The notes beneath the pieces are model-generated. The model was not told where the DNA came from, searched no databases, and saw only the letters and a program-made list of their open reading frames with translations. DNA of 64,000 nt. Source: Casuarius casuarius. Taxonomy: Eukaryota; Chordata; Aves; Casuariiformes; Casuariidae. The DNA lies in assembly GCA_003342895.1 (NCBI GenBank), contig PTFA01000191.1, positions 696,385 to 760,384 on the forward strand, read 5' to 3'. The first letter of the stretch is position 1. Each line of letters opens with the position of its first letter. Below are positions 50,471-62,520 of this stretch, in pieces. A program made the position numbers and the translations under genes.

Positions 50471-50800
50471 CACTGACTTCTGGGATTCCAAAATGCATGT
50501 TGCTGTGGCATTTCAAAAAAACACCGGAAATGCTGGCATGCAAATCCTATTCAACAACTTGAGAATACTAGGAGCTTTTACAAGGCAAAGAACACGTTAA
50601 AAGTTCATTAATTAAACAGTGCTTGTGAACAGATGGACTGGCTATCTGGGCTCTAATTACTGTAAGTTGGTACAGAGGTTTGCAGACCTTAATGAGGTTC
50701 AATAAAATGAATGATTACACATCAATCACAATTAGAGAAACCTGTAAGATGAGCTGAATTATCATGGCAACAAGTCATAAAACATGGGAACACAAAAACC
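50470..50800. promoter_or_regulatory. Strong candidate developmental enhancer
   Basis: Dense homeodomain words in unique sequence: GCATGCAAAT, TTCATTAATTAAACAG, GCTCTAATTACTG, AATGATTACACATCAATCA and CAATTAGAG. An X-box-like ATTATCATGGCAAC at 50758-50771 matches the RFX consensus at 13 of 14 positions. No gene or repeat explains the block. Inferred from motif clustering; no alignment was possible. Confidence 0.4.
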
Positions 50801-51840
50801 AAAAGGCTCTGCAAAAGCTAATAAAGACAATGTTTCTGAGTTAAAACAATTCCTCTGGATGAAAACAATTCCCCTCTATTGACAGCTCTCCATACAAATT
50901 TCACCATGATTTAACTGTTATACCATCTTTGTCTTAGACTCTGGAGAATTGATTAGTCATAGTAAAGCACAGAGAAACAGAGTACCTAAAGAGTTAACAA
51001 AACCAAAAAACCGGAAGGCACTGATCTGAAAAATAATTAGCTACAGGAATGAAGAGAACAGGAATCTTTTGACATACATTAAACATACTATTCAAAATAA
51101 AAACACCAAAGATGATTTTTTCTTTTAAAATCTTAACAGCAAAATAGAGACGTAAAATGACAGGTACAGATGCTGTTTAAAACCAGTACAATCAGTAAAT
51201 ACTACTACCTAGAAAATTGGGTTATTAGGTTATTAAAAATTTGTTGATTTTTTCAGTAGTTCTAATTAGACCTTTATTTATATAAATGTAAAAAGCCCTT
51301 AACCTTATATTTCTAGAGCTTGTTTTGTTTTCATGGGGTACAGAAGAGACAGTTCTCACTCTGAATGGGAAATTATTTAACTTATTAAAATACAGTAAAA
51401 TCAACCAGCAAAACCTTTGACTAGGTTTTCACTTAGCAGTGTATCAGGCATAAATTTCATCAATGCAAATGGTTAACATTTCCTCCCTTAGAAAAGCAGT
51501 CACGACAATGAGCTTAAAAGCAGCTGAATCAAGCAAGAGAAGAAGGTATCACAAACTGCCACGAATTAGTCACAGTTGTGTGAAATATTTTAAACACTCT
51601 TGTACTTAACTGATGATGGCAATGTTATAAAACTGAAACTCTAAAACTTGAAAACCTACTTAAATAGTTCAACATCTGGAGAACTTTGTGTAATCTCATT
51701 TATTTTAGTGGAATTTACAATATAAATGAAATATTAATATGCACTTAAGTTGAACGTACTAGATGAAACTAATGCTCGTTTCAATCATTTACAGCGTATA
51801 GGGTTATCCATATAAAAATGAAGTTTAAGATACTTTTGTC
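50800..51840. other. AT-rich sequence, nothing recognised
   Basis: Low-GC unique sequence with no frame, repeat or splice pair of note. Confidence 0.45.
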
Positions 51841-51987
51841 GGGCCAGGGCAGTGCATCCACTCCACAGACACTGGCTGGAAAACGCCCTCTACGCGAAGG
51901 TCTTGTTCCCTTAAACCTCGTGCCTTCCTTCGCTGGGATACGTGACTCAGCCCTTGGGCTTTCGCCTGCGCACGGGTTGAGTTGCAG

Positions 51988-52093
51988 GGAAGGAAAAGCA
52001 CACAGGTGGGAAGCGCAAATGGTCAGCACGCAGAACCACTCGCTGGCTGGCCGACAGCGCAGAGCAAGAGCTCTGCCACCAGCACGATCCACG
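51988..52093 (+). other. Candidate 106-nt exon in a GC-rich patch (unconfirmed)
   Basis: A GC-rich patch (about 51840-52100) in AT-rich DNA contains, on the plus strand, a moderate acceptor (GGTTGAGTTGCAG), 106 nt open in two frames, and the donor ATCCACG followed by GTAAGA. One frame begins KEKHTGGKRKWSARRTTRW. The minus strand is open as well (51781-52092, 103 codons). No family is recognised, so direction and reality are both uncertain. Confidence 0.22.
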
Positions 52094-52099
52094 GTAAGA

Positions 52100-53470
52100 G
52101 GAAGCCAAAGGAGACCTTAACTTACAACAGTACAGAAATACAAAATACTTCTTATCAGAAACAGAATCTCCCCATAGCAGGCACGTTAATAGCTATGTAT
52201 GTAATTAGTATTCCTGTAATTCCAAACCTTTAAAGTAACATGTTCTTTTACTTAAAAATTATGAAGAAGAAACTAATCACAGCCTTTTCCTCTTCTTACC
52301 CCGGAAGCACCTATGGGAAGTGGTGTTTTTAGAGGCTCGAACTTCCAAGCTGTAATAAATCTCAGCAATAGGGAGAGGAAGGTGTTAGATGGAGATAGAA
52401 ATTAATAGTAAGGGGACAAGCTCACTTGTAATTCACGAAGTCCCAGACATCAGCTTCAGTGCTCTTTCCTCTGACAGGTACAGTTCTATACCTCTGTCAT
52501 CTTCTCGATACATCTATCGTCTTAAAGGTATTTGTCTGGCAGACACACAGCTTGCATACTCTGCAAGTCGACTTTCAATACAAGGAAGCTAGCTGGAGTC
52601 ACAAGTATGGCACAAAATACGGTAAGATCTTTCACGAACAAGAAAAAAACAGGGTAGTTTAAGAATCTATTCTATATTTTAATGACTTCACTTTCGCGAT
52701 GCTGTATTTTTGGTATCAAGACATTGCAGCAATGAAAAAACTGAGCTAACTCCAAGTTTGCTTGTTACAATGATAATACGAAGATTTCCAAGTGGAGTAA
52801 CTGCTACTTTAACAACACGACTTTGCCCGGCTGAGAGGTGGGCAGGAGACTGCCTATTTTATTTTAGGAAATCAACAAACTGTAGAATAAGAAGATTTTA
52901 TAAGATCATCTGCTTAGTTACATAGGTGAAAACTAACTAGACTGATAACCCTGAACAGGTAGATCTCTCATATGCTATATCTAGCTGTTTAACAGAAGTT
53001 ATGGGTTCTAGAAAACCACATTGCTGGATCATCCCAGTTCAGAGAAATATTTAAAACATCATGGAAACTGAGAGAAATTTTTGCAGAAAGTGTTCTTAAA
53101 CCTAATAGCAAGTAAGAATCTAAATCATTAAAAAGCCATCGGCTCCTTTATATACACTAGAACTCTGGTAATTAAACTTACTGTGTAATACATGCAAAAG
53201 TATGACACTGAGGAAAGAAAAAATACAAATTAAATACACTAGCCAATAAACCTATTAAAAAGCATTTCTCCCATTCCTCTCTGTTGCTGTCTCTAAGATT
53301 ATTTACCCAACTTTATAAAAAAGCATCCAGTAATAAGAGTTTCAAAACTTTTTCAAGTGTATGTAAAACAAAAGCCTTTCTTTCTTTAAAGGATAACGTA
53401 AGATTATAGCGATACTCATTAAAAAAGCTTTCATATAAGAGCCATAAAAGTTATATACGTCTTAGTATCA
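52100..53470. other. AT-rich sequence, nothing recognised
   Basis: Unique low-GC sequence with short motif-free frames and no repeat other than the CR1 fragment that follows. Confidence 0.45.
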
Positions 53471-53474
53471 GACT

Positions 53475-53533
53475 CAGAATCAATCAGGTTGGAAGGGAGG
53501 TGATCTAACCTCCTCCTCAAAGCACGGTCAATG
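53475..53533 (-). mobile_element. CR1 LINE 3'-end fragment
   Basis: CAGAATCAATCAGGTTGGAA, followed by a GGAGGTGATCTAACCTCC-like stretch and then CTCAAAGCACGGTCAA, matches the reverse complement of the avian CR1 3' region as I know it (AATCA, GGTTGGA, then a GATC..CC core and CTCAAAGCAGGGTCAA). About 60 bp are recognisable, so the copy is old and truncated. It is the clearest sauropsid signature in the window. Confidence 0.68.
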
Positions 53534-54440
53534 CCAAATTCCCAAGTTAATTTTCACTGGAAACAAAGCAATTAAGAAAATTCAAAGCTAAACCTAAAAA
53601 TGTCTCCCTTGATTTACAAAATAATTTCTTAACTTTTGAATGAAGCAATTGCAGCATATACAGCTCATGTACTTCAGTCTGATTTTCTCAAAAAAAAAAG
53701 TTTGAAAAGCTGGTATAAAATATATCAGGGATTGTACATTTATATTAATACATGTATTAATGCAATTGTCTGTATAATTGGGCATGTGCACATGAAAACA
53801 CCCATTCTGCACATCTAGTTGGTCTTCTGCATCTTTGTGCCTTATGACATGCGGCGATGTGAACAGGCAGTTTTAGGAAGACAGGCGCTGCCATATGGGA
53901 TGAAAATCGCAGTCTTCCTAAGCTTCGCCTCCGTGCCTCAGGAAGAGGCAGGAAACCATGCATCTTTCAGGACAGATTGAAAATGCCACAGCAGGTCAAT
54001 ACAGTATCATCTGCTCCTCAAAAGCTCTCTGCCTATTCTCTAGGAAAGGCTGATTTAAACCACAACTTTTATTTCCTTTTAAAAACACTTTTTCTCCCCG
54101 AGTATTAAACCTGTTGAAATGCTGCCCTCAGAAAGTCTCTGTAACAAGCTCCACAGAGTAACCGTGAGCTCCCGCCAGTTTAGATTCAGCCGCCTTTATA
54201 CTCCAGGCCCTGCCCTCTTTGTTCTTCTGGTGCAAAAGAGGGAATATAGAACTTCCCTGCCTACTTCCCCTCATCTATTCATTACTGTTTATACTTCTGC
54301 TATGCTTTTTGTCCTTCTTCAAAAGAAAAGCAGCCTGATCTTTTCAATGTCCCTACTAAAGAGTCTTTTCAGAACCTATATAATTTTATATTCATGCAGA
54401 GTATGTCTTGTTCCATGCAAGCAGCACGTGCTTTAGTTTT
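53534..54440. other. AT-rich sequence, nothing recognised
   Basis: Unique sequence. A 105-codon plus frame at 54119-54436 has no recognised motif. Confidence 0.4.
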
Positions 54441-54990
54441 TTCTGATTTTGCAGTTTAATTTGACTGCTACATTGTAAACATTTAGACACATCCTTTTAA
54501 TCTAAATTGCTCAGGGTAATTTCACGGCATTTTATTAAAATGCAGAAATGACCACTGTATATTCCGCACAAAGGAATTAGACTGGAAGGTTAAGAATTAG
54601 TATCTGTGATACCCGCAGCTCCCTCTAGTTGGAAAGTGTATTATTTTTTACCCCCGCAGAGCCAGTACAGAGGGAAGATAGCCATATATTACAAGCACCT
54701 TACACTAAGTGGCTAGATAACTCACGCTGTAATATATGGTTGATTGCAGACCCACTCATTGCGTGACTGATTCCTTTTAAAATGAAAATGACTTTTTATT
54801 ACCCAGGTTGACGTCCGACTGCTTTTCTAATACGTGACTATGAAAGAATAAATAACTCCCCCAACATCTGACTATGAATAAACTGCATTTTTTTTCCTTG
54901 CCAATTAGATCAGGAAAGTGATCTGAAAACTGTGTTTTACTTAAGTTTAAAATAAGAACTAGAGCTTGCATTCGCTTTAAATAAATCTAA
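54440..54990. promoter_or_regulatory. Enhancer-like AT-rich block with an inverted repeat
   Basis: Unique AT-rich sequence with TTTAATTTGACTG, TTTAATCTAAATTGC and GGAATTAGAC words. A CTCCCTCTAGTTGG word near 54620 partly resembles a CTCF core. The inverted repeat at 54682-54739 lies inside. A cis-regulatory role is inferred from texture. Confidence 0.25.
54682..54739. repeat. 12-bp inverted repeat with 34-nt loop
   Basis: CCATATATTACA (54682-54693) and its exact complement TGTAATATATGG (54728-54739). Each arm contains half of a CArG-like word. The loop holds a smaller CAC-TAA-GTG hairpin, so this does not fold like a standard microRNA precursor. Confidence 0.8.
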
Positions 54991-55188
54991 GGTTTCATAT
55001 ATCGATCCAGAAGCCACCTCCTTAGGTTTCCAAGGCTTTGAAAGTAAAGAAGAGGCTTTTTAGCCTGAGGGGTTAAAAGTGTGGGTGTGGAAGCAGGCTT
55101 TTGTCAGAAAAATTAGCAATGCTATGAGTCATTGTGCATTAGCGGCAGAATAGTTTTGCATCTTGTATGAATCCAGACACCATATGCC

Positions 55189-55338
55189 ATGCGAGGGCCC
55201 ATTACTTTATTCGGTGCCGCGGCTGACAGGCCGCCACGTGGGTATCCCCAGCGGAAGGGCTGTCTCCTCGCCGCGGCGGGCGCGGGCGCCCAGCGCCGCG
55301 CACACAGCAGACATTGTCGCGAGCAGCAGGAACAGCTG
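55189..55338 (+). other. Possible first exon of a CpG-island transcript (unconfirmed)
   Basis: An ATG at 55189 (G at -3) opens a frame through 55338, where CAGCTG is followed by GTAAGC in phase 0. If joined to the candidate exon at 58268-58329, the frame would stop after four more codons. So if this transcript exists it is more likely noncoding or 5' untranslated. The transcription start is not determined. Confidence 0.2.
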
Positions 55339-55560
55339 GTAAGCCAGCGCCGCGCGGCCGCCCCAGCCCGCATGCTAATGAGCGCGCCGCGCGCACAATG
55401 CGGCGCCCGCCACCCGGGAGCGCGCCGCCCGCCCCCGCCCCACCGCCCAACCCCGCCCCCGCGCGCCGCGTCGCTCCCGCGCTCCGTGCCAGCGCCGCCG
55501 CGCGCAGGCCAAGCTGAGGAGCCCCGGGCAGGCGGAACGCGTGCAGCAGCCAGCGCCTGT
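55205..55560. promoter_or_regulatory. CpG island, best promoter candidate
   Basis: About 350 bp of CpG-dense sequence in AT-rich DNA. It includes a CACGTG E-box (55235-55240), an ETS-like GCGGAAGG at about 55251, an octamer-type ATGCTAATGAG (55372-55382) and clustered GC boxes (CCCGCCCCCGCCCCACCGCC, about 55430-55450). An AP-1-type TGAGTCA lies upstream at 55125-55131. On the plus strand a donor (AACAGCTG then GTAAGC) ends a possible first exon at 55338. No TATA box is evident, as is usual for CpG-island promoters. The gene it would drive is unknown. Confidence 0.62.
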
Positions 55561-58267
55561 TTTGTCTGCGGGAGGATTATACAGCCCGAATTAAAGGCCA
55601 TTCACGTACAGCTTTACGTTTTCTCTACGTTTGTGGCAAAAAAATAAACAAAAATAATCCCAGGAAATCCAAAGCGCAAACTAGCGAGTTTTTAAAAGAT
55701 ACAATGCAGGTTTTAGCTGCAAAAATCCCTTTGAAGTTAACAGGACCTGAACAGTATATATAAAAAAAAAATCAAAACTTCTTTTAAAAATATTAAGAAT
55801 ACAAAAAAAAAAAACCCTTTGCCCAGGGTACGACTGGAAAAAAACCCACAATAATTCAGAATGAACTACTTAGTAATAACGTGAATACATCAATTTTGGT
55901 TTGTTGTAACTTTAAAGAGATACTCTCATTACCCACAAGTCAGAGGTGGCCTCACGATGGAAAACACGAAAGAGCAAGCGATAGGTGTTTGGCCTCGAGC
56001 TGCATCTTTTTGGAGGAGAATGCGAGTGTGAATTCAGGCTGTCTATGCAAGGTATGTTCACTAGCTTAATTATAAATAAAACTATACCATGCTACTTTCT
56101 GATTTTGTTATTGTAACTTAAATTAAAACCAGACCTACATTACTGGCTTCCTGAAGGCCCTTGGGGTAGGGCAAAATTACACTAACAAAAACTGCACTTT
56201 AATAAAATTGTTTTAATTTTATGGAGAATAATAGAGGCACTTTGACGGTTGTGAGCTTGACCAAACTGTCAAAGCTGTTCCATGAACCATCCCATCAAAG
56301 CTGGTGGGATTGCTCACTGGAGAAATCTCCACTGAACAGCCAGAGCGTAGCTGTGAATGAGGAACGTGCATCTTGCAGTGCCATAGTCTTCGTCCCTTCA
56401 GCTGTTCTGAAATTTTGCATTATTACCTCATATTTCTACAGCTAATCATAAATCAGTTTCAACATGGGGAAAACAGATCTTAAACCTGTGCAAACAGTAA
56501 ATTAAGATTCCTCCCCTGTTTTGCAGCCAAGTGCGAGAGGGGGATGGCAAGTTAATCTAGGAATGTGNACAATTTCAGATTGCTTTAAGCACCCTAATAT
56601 TAGGGACCATATTAATACCTATTAGATATTAGCCACTGAGTAGAAAATACCCAGAATCTTATTTTCCTCTTCAACTCTTATTCACAGTGCTCTTCATAGA
56701 AGAGCAGAGAAATCTACTGAATTTTGCTTGTGAAAATATAAAGAACTCTATTGTACTTTTATAGATTTAAACTGGATAAACATTACTTCCCACAACCTTA
56801 CAAAGAACAAGCAGTGGTATATTAGTACTTTTGCACAACTCAGTTTGACTCAAAGCTCACGACATAAGAGTTTAAAGCAACAATCAAAACCACCAGCTTC
56901 CCACAAAATTTTTCATTAACAAATAAAATATTACTGATGAAGAAATAGAAGCAAAGAAGCAAAGTTTCACGCAAAGCAGATGCTTTCCATGGCAGAAGAG
57001 AATTAGACTTCAAATTCCCATCTCCAAATTCTGATCTGCTTTTTAAATAACATACACTCTACTATTTCCAGCAAGATAATGACTTTCCAGTCTTTGGTAG
57101 GGGCTAAAAAGACATGGCAGTGTATTTTGGGAANCTTGTTTTGAATTATTGTACATGTACATCATTAAATAAATCCAAAGATAACTCTTCTTCTATTTCT
57201 GACTTATATCACACAGTGAATTCACTTTTCATTTTAAAAACCATTTAATTCATGACGTCACTTAAACACCAGTTCTTTTTTAGAACTGTTTTTACATTAT
57301 TTAACAAATAAAACCTTGAAAGCTGTTGGGTTTTATTTACTTTTACTGAAGAGGATGTGCACAAACACAGGTCATCCTTGGGAAGAGCAGCAGTCAGTGC
57401 CATCCCAAATTCTATCAGAAACTAGTCTGGGACTTTACCAACAACCCTCAATGATCTTTACAGCTTCCAACCATGGNGAAGAATAATGATGCTCCACGTT
57501 ACAACACAAAAACAAATTGTATTTTTAGCATGAAATCATACAAAGACATCCTAAAAGGTGGGAAAACTAAGGGTCACTGAATTAATAATATTTTTGGAGG
57601 TGCAAGAGGTCTTTTATCACCCCAAAATAGCAGTATTTACTTAGAAACCCCGAGCACAGACTCTGCAATGATCGGGGAGGGAGGGAGGGAGGCAGAAATG
57701 GACTCGCTGAGAACAGCAAAAAGGAAGGTGAGAATTCAAAAGGAAGCGGCAGTAAGGAATTAACACAACTATTCTTCTAGTATAGATGGTGGGCCATCTC
57801 CAGTCACAGGAAGGAAGGCTGTAAAGCAAGCAGCCAGGGAAGGTTTGACTTTTTGTTGTTATACAAGTTCTGTGAGTAAATAATGGAGCTCACAATGTCT
57901 AGCTCTGCCCTGAGCTTTTAATACCATTTATATGTGCAGCAGTGAAGCTTTCAGTTGGTGAAGATCACGAGCAGTTAAGAGTAATGTATATCCAAGATAT
58001 GTTACAAGGGAATATGAACAGTGATGGATATGTACAGTTGCACACAAAAATATAGAAATTTAAAAGGCATTGTGTCTGTACATCATTCAGAAACATCTGA
58101 AGACTAAATTTGTTTAAGTAGTATATAGCTCTTTCTATATTCACAAATGGAACGCAGTAGATTTCCCGGCAAGTCTATGAAGAGCACTGTGAATAAGAGC
58201 TGAAGAGCCACCTCCGCAATCCCATGTAATGCCACCTAAAAGCTTTGCCTCGCATGACTTATTACAG
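55561..58267. other. AT-rich sequence, nothing recognised
   Basis: Low-GC unique sequence with N calls at 56568, 57134 and 57477, and a G-rich motif at 57674-57692. No supported gene. Confidence 0.4.
57674..57692 (+). repeat. (GGGA)n G-quadruplex-type motif
   Basis: Four G tracts of three or four separated by single A, then GG. This fits the usual G-quadruplex pattern with 1-nt loops. Confidence 0.85.
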
Positions 58268-58329
58268 GCTGGAACAGATTAGAGCTATTGATTGCCGCCC
58301 GGAGAAGGTTTTCGCTGTGCGAACAGAAG
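58268..58329 (+). other. Candidate 62-nt exon or conserved element (unconfirmed)
   Basis: Plus-strand acceptor (ATGACTTATTACAG), 62 nt open in two frames (one reads LEQIRAIDCRPEKVFAVRTE), and donor ACAGAAG followed by GTAAGC. It lies about 2.9 kb downstream of the donor in the 55.2 kb CpG island on the same strand. The stretch also contains TTGATTG, a PBX/HOX-like word, so a noncoding element is an alternative. Confidence 0.27.
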
Positions 58330-61300
58330 GTAAGCAGCAGAGACAGCCAGCTCCACTATTGATCTGCTCCAGCAGGGAAACTGCACTTCAAAATGAAGGT
58401 CAGTGCTTCTTTACACCACCTACTGCAGCATTTATCAGGATCCTTCAGAAATTGGTGCGACCAGACCAAATACTTCTGTCTGGAACTCAAACCTGTCTTG
58501 TGATGGCTGGTTATAGCAACTGACAGAAAAGCTAAGGATGGCAAGTTAAATCTGCTGCTTTCTGTAGACAAAATAACAGAGACTGACTACAGCTACTCCT
58601 TCGAGTCAGCACTGATCATTTCAGCAGAAACCCGTCAGATGCCATGTCGTATCAATTGTCACAGCTACTGTGACACACTTTAGAATTTCATACTAATTTC
58701 TAACAGGATCTATATAGCTCGAAGGCACAACCTCTTTGGATGAAATAAAGCAAAGAAATTATGAACTCTTCTCTAAAAAAAAGTAATAGGCTTTCTATTT
58801 TATTTTCATAGTATGATCTCACATACCATTATAACCAAAACAGCATTCTTAATGCAAGCTCACTTTGAAAGGTATACTAAAAGTGTTATCAGCCATCTGA
58901 TGTTATATGCACCTACAAAATATGTATGGTGGTCATTCACATGGTTAAATCAAGCATAGAAAGTATTTTTCTTGTTTAAAGTGTCTGATAAAACAAATAA
59001 GCAAATCCATCACTCTGTTTAGTTAATCATAAATTGGCTTAGAACGACAAAAGGAACTACACTGCAAAGTCAAAGTTGATGTTCTTTGCTTACTCTTCTT
59101 GATTCCAGACACGATATAGTCATATATGATAGATATGTTAGTATCTGGATGCAATATAATTAAAGTTATGAATATCTCTTTTGTCATTTATTTAGATGGT
59201 CTTTTGAATTCATCCTGATCAGCTACTTGCTTGGTATAGCTAAGCAGGTATGTTCTATTCATTACAGCACATAAACCTTTAAGAGTTATGTACCAAATTA
59301 CTTCTCTAAAGTAAGTGCTGTGATTTCTCCTGGCCCACAGGACTGCAAATCTTAACCAGAGAAATGGTGACATCCAGTGCTCAGCTATTATGTCAAGTGT
59401 ATGTATTTTCATAACTTTTTTTGTCATAATGCACAGACACATTAAGTGTCTAATGCACAGATACATTAAGTGGCAGCAAAGTACTGTGAACATCCAAGAC
59501 AGACTTAGGAAGAATGTAAAACTTCTGTTTTCAGGGTTTCTCTTTGAATGAAAGACAACAACAAATGCAAACAACTTTGGAAACAATACCGCCACTTGCC
59601 ACTGTGGCAATTTTACTTCTTCTCACCAGATTACAGATATTTAGTTCAGCCGTATATAATACTCTGTACATTAATGAAGAACAGGAAGCAGCAGCATGGC
59701 TGATATTAGACATTTCTGTTAGGATTTCATTTCCAAGAACACTTGCACTGCTACCTGAAGTAGCTTGGCTGGAGGGCAAAAAGAGTAGCTGAGTGAAGAG
59801 ATGTCACATCTCTCTCCTCCCTCCCCCCCCATTTCAGTTACTACTTCTTTCCCTAAAGAGTAATTCAGCATTGTACTCTAATCAATATGGTATAAAAGAG
59901 AATGAAAAATTATGCAGGAATCAAATGGATCAATGGGGGGGAGGGCGGAAAAGCAGTTGCTTGGTAGGAGCAAACCAATTTATTCTAAAGTGAGGTTGCT
60001 AAGAAGGTAATTTTATAAGAAACATGTTAATTCTTATTAAAGCCCAACAGGAACTACCTATTTACCCAGTCACAGGAATACAAATGTAGCTTACATACTT
60101 AAGAAAATAATTTAAGGACTGTGAAATCAACCAAGAATATAGGGAATAAGTCAAATGGTGCATACATATAGGGAAATTTTCTACTTTCCAGTAGGTTCCT
60201 TGCAAAAAGCTGGGAGAAGCTGGGGCAGCATATCAGAGACATCAAGTCTGTCCCATTTTTCTTCACATTCAGTGAGTGAGATGGAGAGTAGGGCTAAAAG
60301 TACAATTGTTATTCACAATGCGGGAGGAGCAATAGAATACCACAAATAACTTGGAAATAACTTAATTTATAGAAGTTATGAGATTTTTTAAGTAATAAAA
60401 TTTCTTACATAAAACTTCAGCCCAATTTAAGAAGTTCAAAGCCAAAACAACTTTAAGGAGCAAGGACATTACTTCATTCAGACAGTCTGAATCTGGATTC
60501 ATGGTAATCAAAATTGCATTTCCCCTGTGCATGCTGAGAGTATCTCTTTGCCAAGACATTGCTTCCTTCAAATCCAAAAATCTTTTTGGAGACCAGCAAT
60601 AAAATATGGACCAAGGTGCCTGGTACCTGTAGACTTGGTTACACTTGCATATTTGGAGGTTTACTAGCATCTGAGCTTAAAAACTGTTAGCTTAAACAGG
60701 AGCAGTGAGTTGGATCTATACAAAAAGTCTTAAATACAAATCCTGTTTACTTTTAATATTTATCTCAACAGACAAGACCAGCTCTCAAAGATGTGTATGA
60801 CTACACACAAGGCAGCTTAAGGCAACCGAGACTCTAGAATGTACAAATGTTCAAAAAAATCCTTTTCTAACATACAAGTAATTGAAAATAAGCTGGAAGA
60901 AAGCACAAAGATGCAATTTTAACAGCATATTATCACCCCAGTCATTTTTTGAAATACTTAATGTTACTGGAACTAGAACAGACTCTTGCTTAGCAGAACC
61001 TTTCATTTTGCCTTTGAACAGTTGGTAACTACCCTCCAGCTGAGTTTGTCTAACAAGTTTTATTTCTATCTTAGCCATACCCTCTCAGCTCCCTTTAGAA
61101 AATATCATTTAGATGGCAGAACCTTAGTGTTGCACCTTAATACCTGTAGCTTCTTTCTTGTCCACAGGTCCTGTTATGTTATTGCCAAGAAAAAAAGAAA
61201 CTGGTACGACATGTAATAACTGTTTTTCATCCCTGCTAACTCCTAGGGCATTCTGCTTATAGACTTGCATTGCTCTTAAAGACAGTATCCACAACAAGCA

Positions 61301-62030
61301 ACCTCTGCTTTAACCCGGCTCAGTTAAAAGGAATTTTAGTTTCAACACAGATAGTTATTTTAATCTGACAGGCTAGTTGTTCCTTCCTTTTCCCAGCAAA
61401 TAAATGGGTGGCTTTAATACTCTCAAAAACTTGTGTAAGTACGTACATCTCTATACAACAATTTTAGTAAGTTTAAATGTTATTCTTCTGTTTTTACATA
61501 ATTTTAACCCACCTTATTGTTTATGATTACAACAAAATATACAAGCATATTTAAAATAAAAATTGCTGCCTGAAAAAGCAGAATGGTGAGGCTTCCTCCT
61601 GAAACACACTACCTAGCACTCAACAGTTACTTAAGGTTTGTGAGAGCACCATTTAGTATGGTCTGCAGCTGTTCAGTCTCAACACTTCAGTGTGCCAAGA
61701 ATGAATGCACTTCTGAAAAAATGATTATTTTAAACATATACTAACGTATAATTATCCACTAATATGCAAACATTACAACACTTGCAGAGAACACTGAGCT
61801 TTAACCATAACACAGTAGTTAGGTATAGCCCAGTTGTCCTGTGTTTGCTTCGGTGTAATGCCATCGTACACCATTTGACTTATACAAAGAAACTTGTAGC
61901 CAGAATGGCTTTAGACTAAAGTTTAAATTAGTTATTTTTAAATGCATATTTTTCTTGTTCTAATGAATGCCTTAGAACAGAAATAGTTACATCAACACAA
62001 AAAGGAGATTAAAATCTTGTATGGTCTGCC
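58330..62030. other. AT-rich sequence without a supported gene
   Basis: Low-GC unique sequence. Frames at 59188-59610 (minus, 140 codons) and 59531-59792 (both strands) have no recognised motif and lie over a short tandem duplication. A G run is present near 59935-59945. Confidence 0.4.
59427..59474 (+). repeat. 24-bp tandem duplication
   Basis: TAATGCACAGACACATTAAG plus GTGTC-type end at 59427-59450 is repeated at 59451-59474 with two changes. Confidence 0.9.
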
Positions 62031-62520
62031 ATAGTTACCTTTTTAATTTTCAAAGAAATTTCCAATAGGAAAATGTATTTGGGTATGTACAACAGTGGAA
62101 TTTGTGTCATCATGACCAAATGATTACAGTGCAAACCACAGATTCTTCTGTGGCTCCGCAGGCTTCTGGTCCCCATGGTAACTAAAGCTCAGATATTGTC
62201 CTCCACTCAGCTGGAGTACTGAGAGTTGGGAGGCTTTTGTGCCTGATGAGATTTCTTCCACAACCTTCTAGCAACAGACCCTACTGCTTCCTCCTGACTC
62301 TTTCCTAATTGAGATGCAAATTAATCTCTGTGGCTGATTACACTTCCCTTAAAGCTACTGACAAGTGCAGCTGTAACCAGAGTTTACAGACTTTCCAACA
62401 AGTGACTTCAGCTGTCATTATTTGCATGAGGCTGCCAGAACTCAAGAGCCCACTACCTAGTAGATGCAGATCACTTCCCTTCAGGCACCACAAACATTTA
62501 TTCACTTCCCATCCTTAAAT
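62030..62520. promoter_or_regulatory. Strong candidate enhancer with exact X-box and octamers
   Basis: GTCCCCATGGTAAC at 62169-62182 matches the RFX X-box consensus GTHNYYATRRNAAC at every position. Downstream are CCTAATTGAG, the composite ATGCAAATTAAT (POU plus homeodomain), TGATTACAC, CAGCTGTAACC, CAGCTGTCATTATTTGCATG (E-box, TGTCA and a reverse octamer). The region is unique sequence with no coherent frame. A cis-regulatory element is inferred; alignment would test it. Confidence 0.45.

Noticed and set aside
53594..53818. Complementary frames on both strands next to the CR1 fragment as CR1 coding sequence
   Set aside because: No reverse-transcriptase or endonuclease motifs; only the 3' end of CR1 is recognisable.
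54682..54739. microRNA precursor
   Set aside because: The stem is only 12 bp and the loop contains a second small hairpin; known precursors have much longer stems.
55122..55601. 159-codon minus-strand frame and 152-codon plus-strand frame as proteins
   Set aside because: Both are open because the CpG island has few stop codons; neither resembles a known family.
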